Assembly: GCA_964450715.1 (NCBI GenBank) | Contig: CAYVFC010000152.1 | Location: forward strand, 1-18,533 | DNA length: 18,533 nucleotides | Origin: CAYVFC01 sp964450715 | Lineage (GTDB): Bacteria > Myxococcota_A > Polyangia > Polyangiales > JAFGIB01 | Direction: 5' to 3' | Shown here: piece by piece, positions 1 to 8,927 of the stretch | Position numbering within the stretch: position 1 is the stretch's first letter | Layout: the number at the start of each line of letters is the position of its first letter | Made by a program: the position numbers and the translations under genes | Notes under the pieces: model-generated | Databases searched by the model: none | Told to the model about the DNA's origin: nothing | The model's input: only the letters and a program-made list of their open reading frames with translations

Positions 1-3
1 CAA

Positions 4-35
4 GTTACGAGCATGCGCTCCGCGACGCTCGTAAC
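4..35. repeat. Stem-loop with perfect 9-bp arms
   Basis: GTTACGAGC at 4-12 is the exact reverse complement of GCTCGTAAC at 27-35, with a 14-nt loop. It lies just ahead of the tandem repeat and could be the end of a repeat element or a terminator for a gene outside the window. There is no T-tract directly after it, so a terminator role is not supported. Confidence 0.5.
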
Positions 36-43
36 CCGCTATG

Positions 44-126
44 AGTTAACTAGGAAACTAGGACCGTCCCGGTTTTACGATAGTTAACTAGGAAACTAGG
101 ACCGTCCCGGTTTTACGGGTTTTACG
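44..126. repeat. 36-bp perfect tandem repeat (two copies plus a 9-bp remnant)
   Basis: Positions 44-79 and 82-117 are identical over 36 bp and separated by AT (38-bp period). A third partial copy, GGTTTTACG, is at 118-126. Each copy carries an internal near-repeat (AACTAGG-AAACTAGG) followed by GGACCGTCCCGGTTTTACG. From memory, GGAC-GTCC-GGTTTT strings resemble repeats that accompany REP-type tyrosine transposases, but no transposase is present here. The block ends 20 bp before the methyltransferase start, so it forms that gene's whole visible upstream region. Confidence 0.8.
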
Positions 127-145
127 GTTATGGTACTAAACGGGA

Positions 146-1150
146 ATGTCGAACGCGCCATCGAACCAGTGGGATCCCGGACGGCTGCTGCAGACCTCCA
201 GCGGCTACTGGCAGACGTGTACCATCCACGCCGCGGTCAAGCTCGACCTGTTCTCCGCCATCGGCGACGACGCCCTGTCGAACGCGGCCGTGGCCGAGAA
301 GCTGGGAACGGATGTACGGGGCACGACCATGCTGCTGAACGCGCTCTGCGCCCTCGGCCTGCTCGACAAATCGGACGGGAATTATCGCAATACCGATTTC
401 GCCAGCACCTTCCTGCTCAAGGCCTCCCCTCGCTATATCGGCCACCTGGTAATGCACCATCATTTCCTGCTTCCCTCCTGGGCTCGGCTGGATCAGGGCG
501 TGCGCACGGGCCGTCCCACTCGAGACAGAGTTTCCCGCGCGGACGGCGAGCGGCGCGAGGCGTTCCTGATGGGTATGCACAACAGCGCCATGGCGCTGGC
601 CCCCAGGGTGGTGGAAGAGATCGACCTCGGGGGCCGCGGGCGGCTTTTGGACCTGGGGGGCGGCCCGGGAACCTACGCCATCCACTTTTGCAGGCGCTAT
701 CCCGAGCTCGAGGCGACCGTCTGCGATCTACCGACCACCCGGCCGTTCGCGGAGGGCAACATCGCGCGCTTCGGCCTCTCCGATCGCATCGATTTCGCCG
801 ATCTCGACTACCTCTCGCAAGAGGTCCCGGGCTCGTACGACGCGGCGTGGCTCTCGCACATTTTGCACTCGGAAGACCCGGAGCAGTGCCGTTCGATGAT
901 CGGCAAGACCGTGAAGGCTTTGCTACCCGGGGGCTTGATCGCGATCCACGAGTTCGTGCTGGACGACTCCGGCGATGGGCCGCTCTTCCCTGCGCTGTTC
1001 TCCCTGAATATGTTCCTAGGGACCGATGGGGGGCAGGCCTACACGGAAGCCGAGATCACCCGGATGCTGAGCGACAACGGTGTCGGTAACATCCGGCGTC
1101 TCCCCTTCCGCGGTCCCACCGATTCCTCGATCATCGTCGGCACGGTATAG
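146..1150 (+). CDS. SAM-dependent O-methyltransferase (plant-OMT-like, dimerisation domain plus Methyltransf_2)
   Basis: Encodes 334 aa, a usual length for this family, which moves a methyl group from S-adenosylmethionine to a hydroxyl of a small molecule. The N-terminal part (about 15-95) is helical and matches the winged-helix dimerisation domain. The catalytic fold follows: motif I DLGGGPGT at 169-176, the acidic DLP motif at 194-196, and a SHILHSEDPEQC segment at 237-248 that stands where related enzymes have HDW-x-DE-x-C. His241 is therefore the probable catalytic base (family knowledge). The ATG at 146 is the first possible start, because an in-frame TAA lies at 137-139. The ribosome site is weak. 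The substrate cannot be read from the sequence. It is followed after 57 bp by the exporter, which may share its transcript; a link between a methylated product and export is only a guess. Confidence 0.88.
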   Translation: MSNAPSNQWDPGRLLQTSSGYWQTCTIHAAVKLDLFSAIGDDALSNAAVAEKLGTDVRGTTMLLNALCALGLLDKSDGNYRNTDFASTFLLKASPRYIGHLVMHHHFLLPSWARLDQGVRTGRPTRDRVSRADGERREAFLMGMHNSAMALAPRVVEEIDLGGRGRLLDLGGGPGTYAIHFCRRYPELEATVCDLPTTRPFAEGNIARFGLSDRIDFADLDYLSQEVPGSYDAAWLSHILHSEDPEQCRSMIGKTVKALLPGGLIAIHEFVLDDSGDGPLFPALFSLNMFLGTDGGQAYTEAEITRMLSDNGVGNIRRLPFRGPTDSSIIVGTV

Positions 1151-1207
1151 AGGCGACCCTTATAGGTCTGCCCGTCCCATCTTTGCATTCGCCGCGCGCC
1201 GTTTGTC

Positions 1208-3751
1208 ATGACTCCTCAAGCCCCCGAGAGCCCTTTCTTCCGCGCCCTGGCCGGGGTGGTGCTGCGCTTTCGCTGGTTGCTGTTGCTGGTGACCTTTGCC
1301 ACGACCGGGCTGGCCGCGTCCGAGATGCGACAGCTGCAGGTGGATACCAGTGTCGAGCGCTTCCTGGACAAGAACGACGCCTCGATCGTCTATTTGAAAG
1401 AGGTGCGCGACGCCTTCGGGCAGGACAACCTCTTTCTGGTGTTGGTGGAAGGCGACGTGTTTTCCACGCACTATCTCGAGCGGCTCGAACGGCTGCACCA
1501 AGCGCTGGAGAAGGTCGACATCGAGCAGCAGGACCCCGATGGTGGGGCCAGCGCCGGCGCCTCCCCGGACGGGGATGGCGTACGCGCGCCGTCGTCTTCC
1601 CCGGCTGCATCCTCGGGCCAGGACGGTTTCACCGACGGCTTCGCCGATGACGAGGGCTGGGGCGACGAGCGAGCCGGCACCATCGTGGAACAGGTCGTCT
1701 CGCTGCTGAACGTGCGGCAGACCCGCTGGCGGGGCGGCGCCCTGCAGGTAGAGGGGCTGATGGAGCGCCGGCCCTCGGAGGCCGAGCTGCCGGCGTTGAA
1801 GAAGCGGGTGCTCGCCGACCGGACCCTGGTGGGACAGGTGGTCGACCGCGAGGGGCGGTACTCGGTGATCGTGGTGCGCACCGGGCTGCTCTCGGCCCGC
1901 GACCAGGACCGGGCCGCCGACGAGGTCATCCGCGTCGCCCAAGCGCATCAGGCCGACGGTTTCCGGGTGATGGTGACCGGCCCCCCGGTGCTGCTGCGCA
2001 CCCTGAACCAGCTCACCTTCCGCGACCAGGCCACCATGACGGCGCTGGCGGTGAGCGTGGTGCTGGTCTTCGCCTTCTTCATCTTTCGCCATCCGCTCGG
2101 CGTCTTCGGCCCCGCGCTGGTGGTGATCCAGGCCGTGATCTGGACCCTGGGCCTGATGGCGGCGCTGGGCATCCCGCTCTCGGTGACCACCAGCCTGCTC
2201 TCCGCCTTCATCATCTGCGTGGGCTGCGGGGACTCGGTCCACGTTTTATCGGTTTATCGGGATTCGCGCGCCGCGGGGATGCAGAACCCGAAGGCCATCG
2301 TGCATGCCGTGGCCACCACCGGCATCCCCGTGCTCTACACCTCGCTGACCACCGCGGTGGGGCTGCTGAGCTTCCGGCTGGCCTCGCTGGGCGGCATCAG
2401 CGAGATGGGAACCTTCAGCGCCTTCGGCGTGATAGCCGCCTTTTTCAACTCCGTGTGCTTTTTACCCATCGTCCTCAGCTTCAACCGCAAGAGCCTGCTC
2501 GGATCGCGACCGCCGGCGGAGAAGCGGCGCCCGCTCGATCGCTTCCTGGACCTCTGCAACGATCTCAGCCGGCCGAATACCACCGGCAGCGGACGGGTGT
2601 TCGCCCGCCGCAACGCCGTGCTGCTGATCGCCGCCGCGGCGGTGCTGGCGGCGGCGGCGGGTGTGGCTCGCTTGCGGGTGCACCACAACGCCATCAACTG
2701 GTTTCCCTCCGAGCACCCGGCGCGGGTGGCGCTGGACAACTACGAGCGGACGGTGGGAGGGGCGGCCAACATCCTGGTGATGGTCAACGCCCCCGAGGGC
2801 AAGACGATCAAGGATCGGCAGTTGCTGCGCGAGCTGGAGAAGCTGGAAGGCCGTATCCTCGCCTACCGGGACGGTCGCCAGGGCTCCCCGGTGGTCCACA
2901 ACGTGATCAGCGTCCTCGATCCGGTCCGCGAGAGCTGGCGCGCGCTCAACGGCGGACAGCAGCGCTTCTACCGGCTTCCGGAGGCGCAGCGCGCCGTCAG
3001 CGACATGTTCACCCTTTTCGAGATGGCCGGCGCCCATGAGCTGAGGCGGCTGGCCACCATCGATCTCGCCCGCGCGCTGATGGTGGTCCGGGTACGCTGG
3101 ATGGACGCCCTCTCCTATCTGCCCCTGAAGCGGCACATCGAGCAGGCGATCGCCGCGACCGTCGGGCCGCTGGCCGAGGTGCACACCACCGGCAGCATCT
3201 ACGTCGATATCCTGATCATATCCCGGCTGCTCTTCGACCTGTTCAAGAGCTTCGGAGCGGCGCTGCTGGTCATCACCCTGATCATGCTGGTGCTGCTGCG
3301 CGAGCTCAAGCTCGGCCTGCTGGCCATGCTCCCCAACCTCTTGCCCATCCTCTGCACCATGGGCTTCATGGGCTTCGTCTCCATCCCCATCGATCTATCC
3401 ACCATCCTGCTGGGCTCGCTGGCCATCGGCATCGTGGTCGACGACACCATCCATTTCCTGCACCAATTCAAGGCGCACTTCCGGCTCAACCGGGACGTGG
3501 AGCGCGCCCTGCAGCACGCTTACGATCACACCGGCCGCGCCATGGTCATCACCAGCTCGATACTGATGATCGGTTTTTTCTGCAACGTGGCCGCCTCGCT
3601 GGTCAACTTCAGGCTCTCCGGCATTTTGCTGGGGCTGACCATCGCCTTCGCCGTCTTCTTCGACCTGGTCTTTACCCCGGCGCTGCTCAGGGCCGCTTAC
3701 CGTTCCGATCCGCCGGTACCTAGAGCACCGATCGGGTTGAAAAGCTCATGA
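1208..3751 (+). CDS. RND-superfamily exporter, MMPL type (12 TM)
   Basis: Encodes an 847-aa inner-membrane protein. One TM helix near 22-38 is followed by a large periplasmic domain (about 40-270), five helices (about 276-424), then TM7 near 470-488, a second periplasmic domain (490-665) and five more helices (about 678-825). This two-fold layout is the MMPL/RND plan. The proton-relay-type motifs are visible in TM4 (GCGDSVHVL, 339-347) and TM10 (VVDDTIHFLHQF, 743-754). Relatives move lipids, hopanoids or hydrophobic products (family knowledge), and the cargo here is unknown. Odd points: an Asp/Gly/Ser/Ala-rich low-complexity insert at about 108-156 in the first periplasmic loop, and a C-terminal tail (final 9 residues, from Arg839) encoded by palindromic element A, which also supplies the stop codon. 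No clear Shine-Dalgarno precedes the ATG. No membrane-fusion or outer-membrane partner is adjacent. Confidence 0.9.
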   Translation: MTPQAPESPFFRALAGVVLRFRWLLLLVTFATTGLAASEMRQLQVDTSVERFLDKNDASIVYLKEVRDAFGQDNLFLVLVEGDVFSTHYLERLERLHQALEKVDIEQQDPDGGASAGASPDGDGVRAPSSSPAASSGQDGFTDGFADDEGWGDERAGTIVEQVVSLLNVRQTRWRGGALQVEGLMERRPSEAELPALKKRVLADRTLVGQVVDREGRYSVIVVRTGLLSARDQDRAADEVIRVAQAHQADGFRVMVTGPPVLLRTLNQLTFRDQATMTALAVSVVLVFAFFIFRHPLGVFGPALVVIQAVIWTLGLMAALGIPLSVTTSLLSAFIICVGCGDSVHVLSVYRDSRAAGMQNPKAIVHAVATTGIPVLYTSLTTAVGLLSFRLASLGGISEMGTFSAFGVIAAFFNSVCFLPIVLSFNRKSLLGSRPPAEKRRPLDRFLDLCNDLSRPNTTGSGRVFARRNAVLLIAAAAVLAAAAGVARLRVHHNAINWFPSEHPARVALDNYERTVGGAANILVMVNAPEGKTIKDRQLLRELEKLEGRILAYRDGRQGSPVVHNVISVLDPVRESWRALNGGQQRFYRLPEAQRAVSDMFTLFEMAGAHELRRLATIDLARALMVVRVRWMDALSYLPLKRHIEQAIAATVGPLAEVHTTGSIYVDILIISRLLFDLFKSFGAALLVITLIMLVLLRELKLGLLAMLPNLLPILCTMGFMGFVSIPIDLSTILLGSLAIGIVVDDTIHFLHQFKAHFRLNRDVERALQHAYDHTGRAMVITSSILMIGFFCNVAASLVNFRLSGILLGLTIAFAVFFDLVFTPALLRAAYRSDPPVPRAPIGLKSS

Positions 3752-3890
3752 TTTCGCGGCTTATAGGGGCCATGTTCGGCGTTGTCCCTCCTCGAAGTGG
3801 CTCTACCACTGCTTCGTCGGGCCAAGCACCGAATCTGACACCCTCTAAACACACGAACTCAAAGAGTTTTCAACCCGTTCGGTGCTCTAG
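3720..3890. repeat. Palindromic element A, full copy (171 bp)
   Basis: The ends are 32-nt inverted arms (3720-3751 and 3859-3890) that match at 26 positions; both begin CTAGAGCACCGA reading inward. The centre (about 3790-3820) holds a diverged form of the core found in elements B and C, with a small hairpin AGTGG-CTCTA-CCACT. The left arm covers the last codons and TGA stop of the exporter; the right end overlaps element B by TAG. A shortened copy occurs at 17028-17114. No ORF is carried, so it is a non-autonomous MITE- or REP-like repeat, possibly also acting as a terminator. Confidence 0.85.
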
Positions 3891-4051
3891 TGCGATGACC
3901 GGTAGATTTTGACCGGTTTGCGGCGGTCTTCGGCGCCGAATGGCGGCGTCGCACCTCCTCGAAATAGCGCCACTATTCCTCGTCGTCGCTCCTTGCCCTC
4001 GGCGCCGAATCCTCGCCGGTATCCGCTCAAAATCTACCGGTCACCGCACTA
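3888..4051. repeat. Palindromic element B (164 bp)
   Basis: The arms are TAGTGCG-x-TGACCGGTAGATTTTGA (from 3888) and its inverted match ending at 4051. Two copies of the 10-bp palindrome TCGGCGCCGA lie at 3930-3939 and 3999-4008, flanking a core (3964-3996) that reappears with three mismatches, inverted, at 18501-18533. The outermost three bases on the right are the TAG stop codon of the leftward DUF2231 gene. It directly abuts element A, and together they fill the convergent intergenic region, where a bidirectional terminator would be expected. Confidence 0.85.
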
Positions 4052-4741
4052 CCGGGGAAAGGTGATGCGGCCGCCCAGGTAGCCCAGGCTCACCACCATG
4101 GGAGCCAGGGTCAGGACCGAGGCGACGTAGACCCAGTACAGCGTGCCCTCCGTCGCGTCCGGGCCGATGACCAGGACGCGGATATACAGTGTACAGGTCG
4201 ACAGGACGAACAGCGGGATGGAGACCGCCAGCTTGGCGCGCAAGAGCGGCGACCAGACCCCGGCGTAGTTGAAGCGCTGGCTGAGCAGCCCGGCGGCCAT
4301 GGCGGCGGGCACCGCCAGCGTGCCCAGGCCCAGGTTGTACAGCGCCGCGCGGTGAAGCGAGGGCTCGTCGAGCAACAGGCCCAGCAGGGTGAACAGCGCC
4401 GCGCTCACCAGAAGGGCGATGGGAAAGTGCACAGAGACCGGGTGGGGATGCTGCGCCAGCACCCAGCCCAGCAGCCCCCGAGCAGCGGCGTGCCCGGCCG
4501 GCTCGGGTTCGCTCTGTAGCTCGCCCACCAGGGGCAGGCGCTCGAGCATCTCCGGGCCGTGCGGCGCCGAGGCGAGCGCGGCGGTGAGATCGGCGCCGGC
4601 CGCGTGCGAGTTCATGTGCCGGCCCCCTTTCCAGCGCTTGCTGGCCGATACGTCGTAAACCTTGCCTTCGACGGCGACGAGAGACTCTCGCCCTTCTTGA
4701 CCGTCCGCTTCTTTCAGCTGCTCCTGGCTGATTCGTCTCAT
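4049..4741 (-). CDS. Cytochrome-b5-like heme-binding domain fused to DUF2231 membrane domain
   Basis: Encodes 230 aa. Residues 1-75 resemble the short bacterial cytochrome b5/steroid-binding domain: GKVYDVS at 26-32, then a His-rich stretch with His42 and His46 before AAGADLTAAL, and PHG at 60-62. His46 and His61 are plausible heme ligands by family position. Residues about 95-225 carry four TM helices (about 104-124, 133-152, 168-190, 202-222) opened by an HPHPVSVHFPIALL motif typical of DUF2231. The likely role is a membrane-anchored heme redox or sensing protein; the electron partner is unknown. The ATG is preceded by GGGAG (spacing 6) and lies 15 bp after the stop of the histidine kinase, so the two are co-transcribed. 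The TAG stop is the terminal triplet of palindromic element B. Confidence 0.85.
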   Translation of the reverse strand: MRRISQEQLKEADGQEGRESLVAVEGKVYDVSASKRWKGGRHMNSHAAGADLTAALASAPHGPEMLERLPLVGELQSEPEPAGHAAARGLLGWVLAQHPHPVSVHFPIALLVSAALFTLLGLLLDEPSLHRAALYNLGLGTLAVPAAMAAGLLSQRFNYAGVWSPLLRAKLAVSIPLFVLSTCTLYIRVLVIGPDATEGTLYWVYVASVLTLAPMVVSLGYLGGRITFPR

Positions 4742-4756
4742 GTCGGGCTCCCTTCC

Positions 4757-7108
<2,352 letters not shown>

Positions 7109-7140
7109 CAAAGCGGATCCGATACTACCTCAGGGAGGCC

Positions 7141-7179
7141 GGCTCGTGGAAGCGGCCGGTTTTGCCACAAAAACGAGCC
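7141..7179. promoter_or_regulatory. Inverted repeat in the divergent promoter region
   Basis: GGCTCGT at 7141-7147 pairs exactly with ACGAGCC at 7173-7179, and GTGG/CCAC add a nested partial pairing. It sits in the 122-bp gap between the leftward histidine kinase and the rightward PqqD-like gene, where an operator would be expected. A TTGCCA (7162-7167) inside it is close to a -35 consensus, but I find no convincing -10 at the right distance. Confidence 0.35.
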
Positions 7180-7222
7180 CGGTCGAAACACCGCATATCG
7201 ATGGGGTGATGTCGCCCCTTGC

Positions 7223-7226
7223 AGGA
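7223..7226 (+). promoter_or_regulatory. Ribosome binding site setting the PqqD-like start
   Basis: AGGA lies 4 nt before the ATG at 7231. It overlaps the region just after a possible TTG start at 7219 and therefore favours the ATG. Confidence 0.6.
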
Positions 7227-7230
7227 AATT

Positions 7231-7551
7231 ATGGCCTCCGACAGAGACGTACGCCACCGCTTGAACGACCGCGAACAGCGCTTCGTCAAGGAGGGGGGCT
7301 ACGTCGAGCGCTGCATCGAGGGCGAGACGGTCCTGGTTCCGGTACGTTCCGGCACCGCCGACCTGGATTGCATCGTCGCGTTCAACCAGACCGCTTCTCA
7401 CATCTGGCAGCAGCTCGACGGCGAGCGCACCGTGGCCGAGCTGGTCTCGGCGCTGCGGGATGAATACGAGGTCGAATCCGAAGTGGCCGAGAGGGACGTG
7501 GTCGAGTTTCTCGAATCGATGGAGAAGGCGGGGCTGGTGCGGCGGGTGTGA
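7231..7551 (+). CDS. PqqD-family RRE protein (peptide chaperone)
   Basis: Encodes 106 aa. PqqD-like proteins form a winged-helix RiPP recognition element that binds the leader of a precursor peptide and hands it to the modifying enzyme (family knowledge). Visible family features: two beta-rich turns ending in DCIVAFNQTASHIWQQLDG (46-64), where the FNQTA-x-x-IW pattern is the PqqD signature, then ERTVAELVSALRDEY (65-79) and a C-terminal helix ending FLESMEKAGLVRR. The length fits a stand-alone PqqD. The ATG at 7231 is preferred over an in-frame TTG at 7219 because AGGA sits at the right distance. It is the first gene of the cluster, 34 bp ahead of the radical SAM gene, which is the classic arrangement for a partner of a SPASM-type maturase. 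Confidence 0.92.
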   Translation: MASDRDVRHRLNDREQRFVKEGGYVERCIEGETVLVPVRSGTADLDCIVAFNQTASHIWQQLDGERTVAELVSALRDEYEVESEVAERDVVEFLESMEKAGLVRRV

Positions 7552-7585
7552 GTGGGGCTGTTCGAGAATATTACGGATCTATCCG

Positions 7586-8728
7586 ATGAAGAGCATCGGC
7601 TACGGTCGGTTCTGTCGCCAGCTGCTGCAGCGTACCGGAGGCAAGCGCTCCCCCCTGCGCGCGACGGTGGAGGTGGCGAGCGACTGCCCCTTGAATTGCG
7701 TACACTGCTACAACCGCGCACCCATGCGCGAGCGGGCCGCGCGATCTCCGGTTCTCGATTTCCGGGAGCACTGCCGCCTGCTCGACGAGCTGGGCCGGGC
7801 CGGGGTTCTCTGGCTTCTCTATACCGGGGGCGAGCCTTTCGCGCGCGAGGATTTTTTGGACATCTACGGGGTAGCCCGCGAGAAAGGGATGATCGTCTCC
7901 CTCTTCACCAATGCCGTCTGTTTGGACGAGAAAACCGTCGAGCGGTTGACGCGCGCCCGTCCCTTTCTGGTCGAGGTCACCCTCTACGGCAAGACGAGGG
8001 AGACCTACGAGCGCATCACCCGGGTGCCCGGCTCTCACGCGCGCTGCCTGCGCGGCATCCGACTTCTGGCCGAGAGCGGCCTCAACCTGCGCCTGAAGAC
8101 CATGGCGCTCACCCTGAACCGGCACGAGCTTCCCGAGATGAAGCGATACGCGGAAGAGGAGCTGGGACTACCCTTTCGCTTCGACGCCATGCTCAACTGC
8201 CGCATCGATTGCTCGGCCGAGCCGCTGGCCTATCGCCTCGAGCCCGACCAGGTCGTGGCCCTGGACCGGGGCGATCCCGAGCGCATGGCCTGCTGGCGCG
8301 AGCTGGCCGACCGCCAGCTGAGGGGCGACCGACCGGGCGCGAGCCCGGACCAGCTGTACCGGTGCGGCGGCGGGGTTCACTCGTTCGCCGTCGATCCCTG
8401 GGGCGGGATGAGCCTGTGCGCGCTCTCCCGCAGGCGGGTCTACGACTGGCGCAGCGGCAGCTTTGGGCAGGGATGGCAGTTCCTGTCCGAGGTCCGCGGC
8501 CAGCCGGCGACGCGACCCGGCCGGTGCACCGCTTGCCAGATCCGAGCCATTTGTGGCATATGCCCGGCGGTCGCCGAGCTGGAAACCGGCGACCCCGAGG
8601 CGCACATCGAGTTCATGTGTCGGGTGGGTCACGCCCGGATGAAGGCGTTCGGGCTGCCCGTTGCGCCGCACGGCGATTGCGAATACTGTCAGTCTGGCGC
8701 GAGTGAGCACGCGCGTAGTGGGAAGTAG
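7586..8728 (+). CDS. Radical SAM/SPASM peptide maturase
   Basis: Encodes 380 aa. The radical SAM cluster is bound by the CxxxCxxC motif CPLNCVHC (Cys34, Cys38, Cys41), followed by the SAM-binding GGEP at 81-84. The C-terminal part has the Cys pattern of a SPASM/twitch domain with auxiliary Fe-S clusters: Cys260, Cys278, Cys314, Cys317, Cys323, Cys326 and Cys345, the run CTACQIRAICGICP being typical. An extra CEYC pair lies near the end (365-368). Such enzymes install thioether or C-C/C-O links or epimerise residues in ribosomal peptides (family knowledge); the chemistry here is unknown. The start is the ATG at 7586, since the frame upstream runs over the PqqD-like gene with an unlikely Arg/Trp-rich sequence. 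Its stop lies 2 bp before the precursor-like gene. Confidence 0.93.
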   Translation: MKSIGYGRFCRQLLQRTGGKRSPLRATVEVASDCPLNCVHCYNRAPMRERAARSPVLDFREHCRLLDELGRAGVLWLLYTGGEPFAREDFLDIYGVAREKGMIVSLFTNAVCLDEKTVERLTRARPFLVEVTLYGKTRETYERITRVPGSHARCLRGIRLLAESGLNLRLKTMALTLNRHELPEMKRYAEEELGLPFRFDAMLNCRIDCSAEPLAYRLEPDQVVALDRGDPERMACWRELADRQLRGDRPGASPDQLYRCGGGVHSFAVDPWGGMSLCALSRRRVYDWRSGSFGQGWQFLSEVRGQPATRPGRCTACQIRAICGICPAVAELETGDPEAHIEFMCRVGHARMKAFGLPVAPHGDCEYCQSGASEHARSGK

Positions 8729-8730
8729 AT

Positions 8731-8919
8731 ATGCCTCGGCAGAAGCGGGAAGTAGAGCCGAAGCGCAAGAAGCGCTACTTGAAGCCGGAAGCCGTCAGGG
8801 TACCGTTGATACCGGACGAGGCCGTGCTGGGAGGCTGCAAGACGGCCTCGGTAACGGGGCCGGCGGCCGGCGATTGCGGGGTATTCACCGCCCCCTGCTC
8901 GGATACGAGCCTGTCGTAG
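8731..8919 (+). CDS. Putative RiPP precursor peptide (62 aa, Gly-Gly motif, three Cys)
   Basis: A small gene placed 2 bp after the maturase and 8 bp before the kinase, with a GGAAG 5 nt before its ATG. The N-terminal half is highly basic (residues 1-20, many Lys/Arg) and continues into a leader-like YLKPEAVRVPLIPDEAVLGG (16-35). A double glycine at 34-35 is directly followed by Cys36. The remaining 27 residues are rich in Cys, Gly, Ala, Ser and Thr (Cys36, Cys49, Cys56) and end in Ser62. The layout is that of a leader plus a modifiable core; the PxEAVLGGCK pattern recalls other short peptides beside radical SAM genes, from memory. The reading frame is also supported because the frame of the next gene, which overlaps it, starts after it. 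The mature product and cleavage site are inferred, not shown. Confidence 0.75.
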   Translation: MPRQKREVEPKRKKRYLKPEAVRVPLIPDEAVLGGCKTASVTGPAAGDCGVFTAPCSDTSLS

Positions 8920-8921
8920 GA
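8918..8921 (+). promoter_or_regulatory. Ribosome binding site for the HprK-related gene
   Basis: AGGA overlaps the TAG stop of the precursor-like gene and lies 6 nt before the ATG at 8928. It supports this start over an upstream one inside the precursor region, and it couples the two genes. Confidence 0.6.
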
Positions 8922-8927
8922 CCTTTC

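Noticed and set aside
44..126. CRISPR array
   Set aside because: Two copies only, separated by 2 bp; there are no spacers and no cas genes.
1160..2242. 360-aa frame on the minus strand inside the exporter gene
   Set aside because: His/Gln/Gly/Arg-rich composition of an antisense shadow. The plus-strand frame has clear RND motifs and TM helices.
1208..3751. The RND exporter as transporter of the peptide cluster
   Set aside because: It lies beyond the oppositely transcribed histidine kinase operon and two repeat elements, and MMPL proteins mostly carry lipids.
7460..7585. Upstream extension of the radical SAM gene
   Set aside because: It overlaps the PqqD-like gene in another frame and encodes an improbable Arg/Trp-rich segment; ATG 7586 begins the family-like sequence.
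7552..8706. GTG-started 384-aa frame just after the PqqD-like gene
   Set aside because: The first 20 residues look plausible, but the rest is Arg/Ala/Pro-rich shadow over the radical SAM frame.
8661..8927. N-terminal extension of the HprK-related protein
   Set aside because: It would cover the precursor-like gene in another frame; AGGA plus ATG at 8928 gives a better start.
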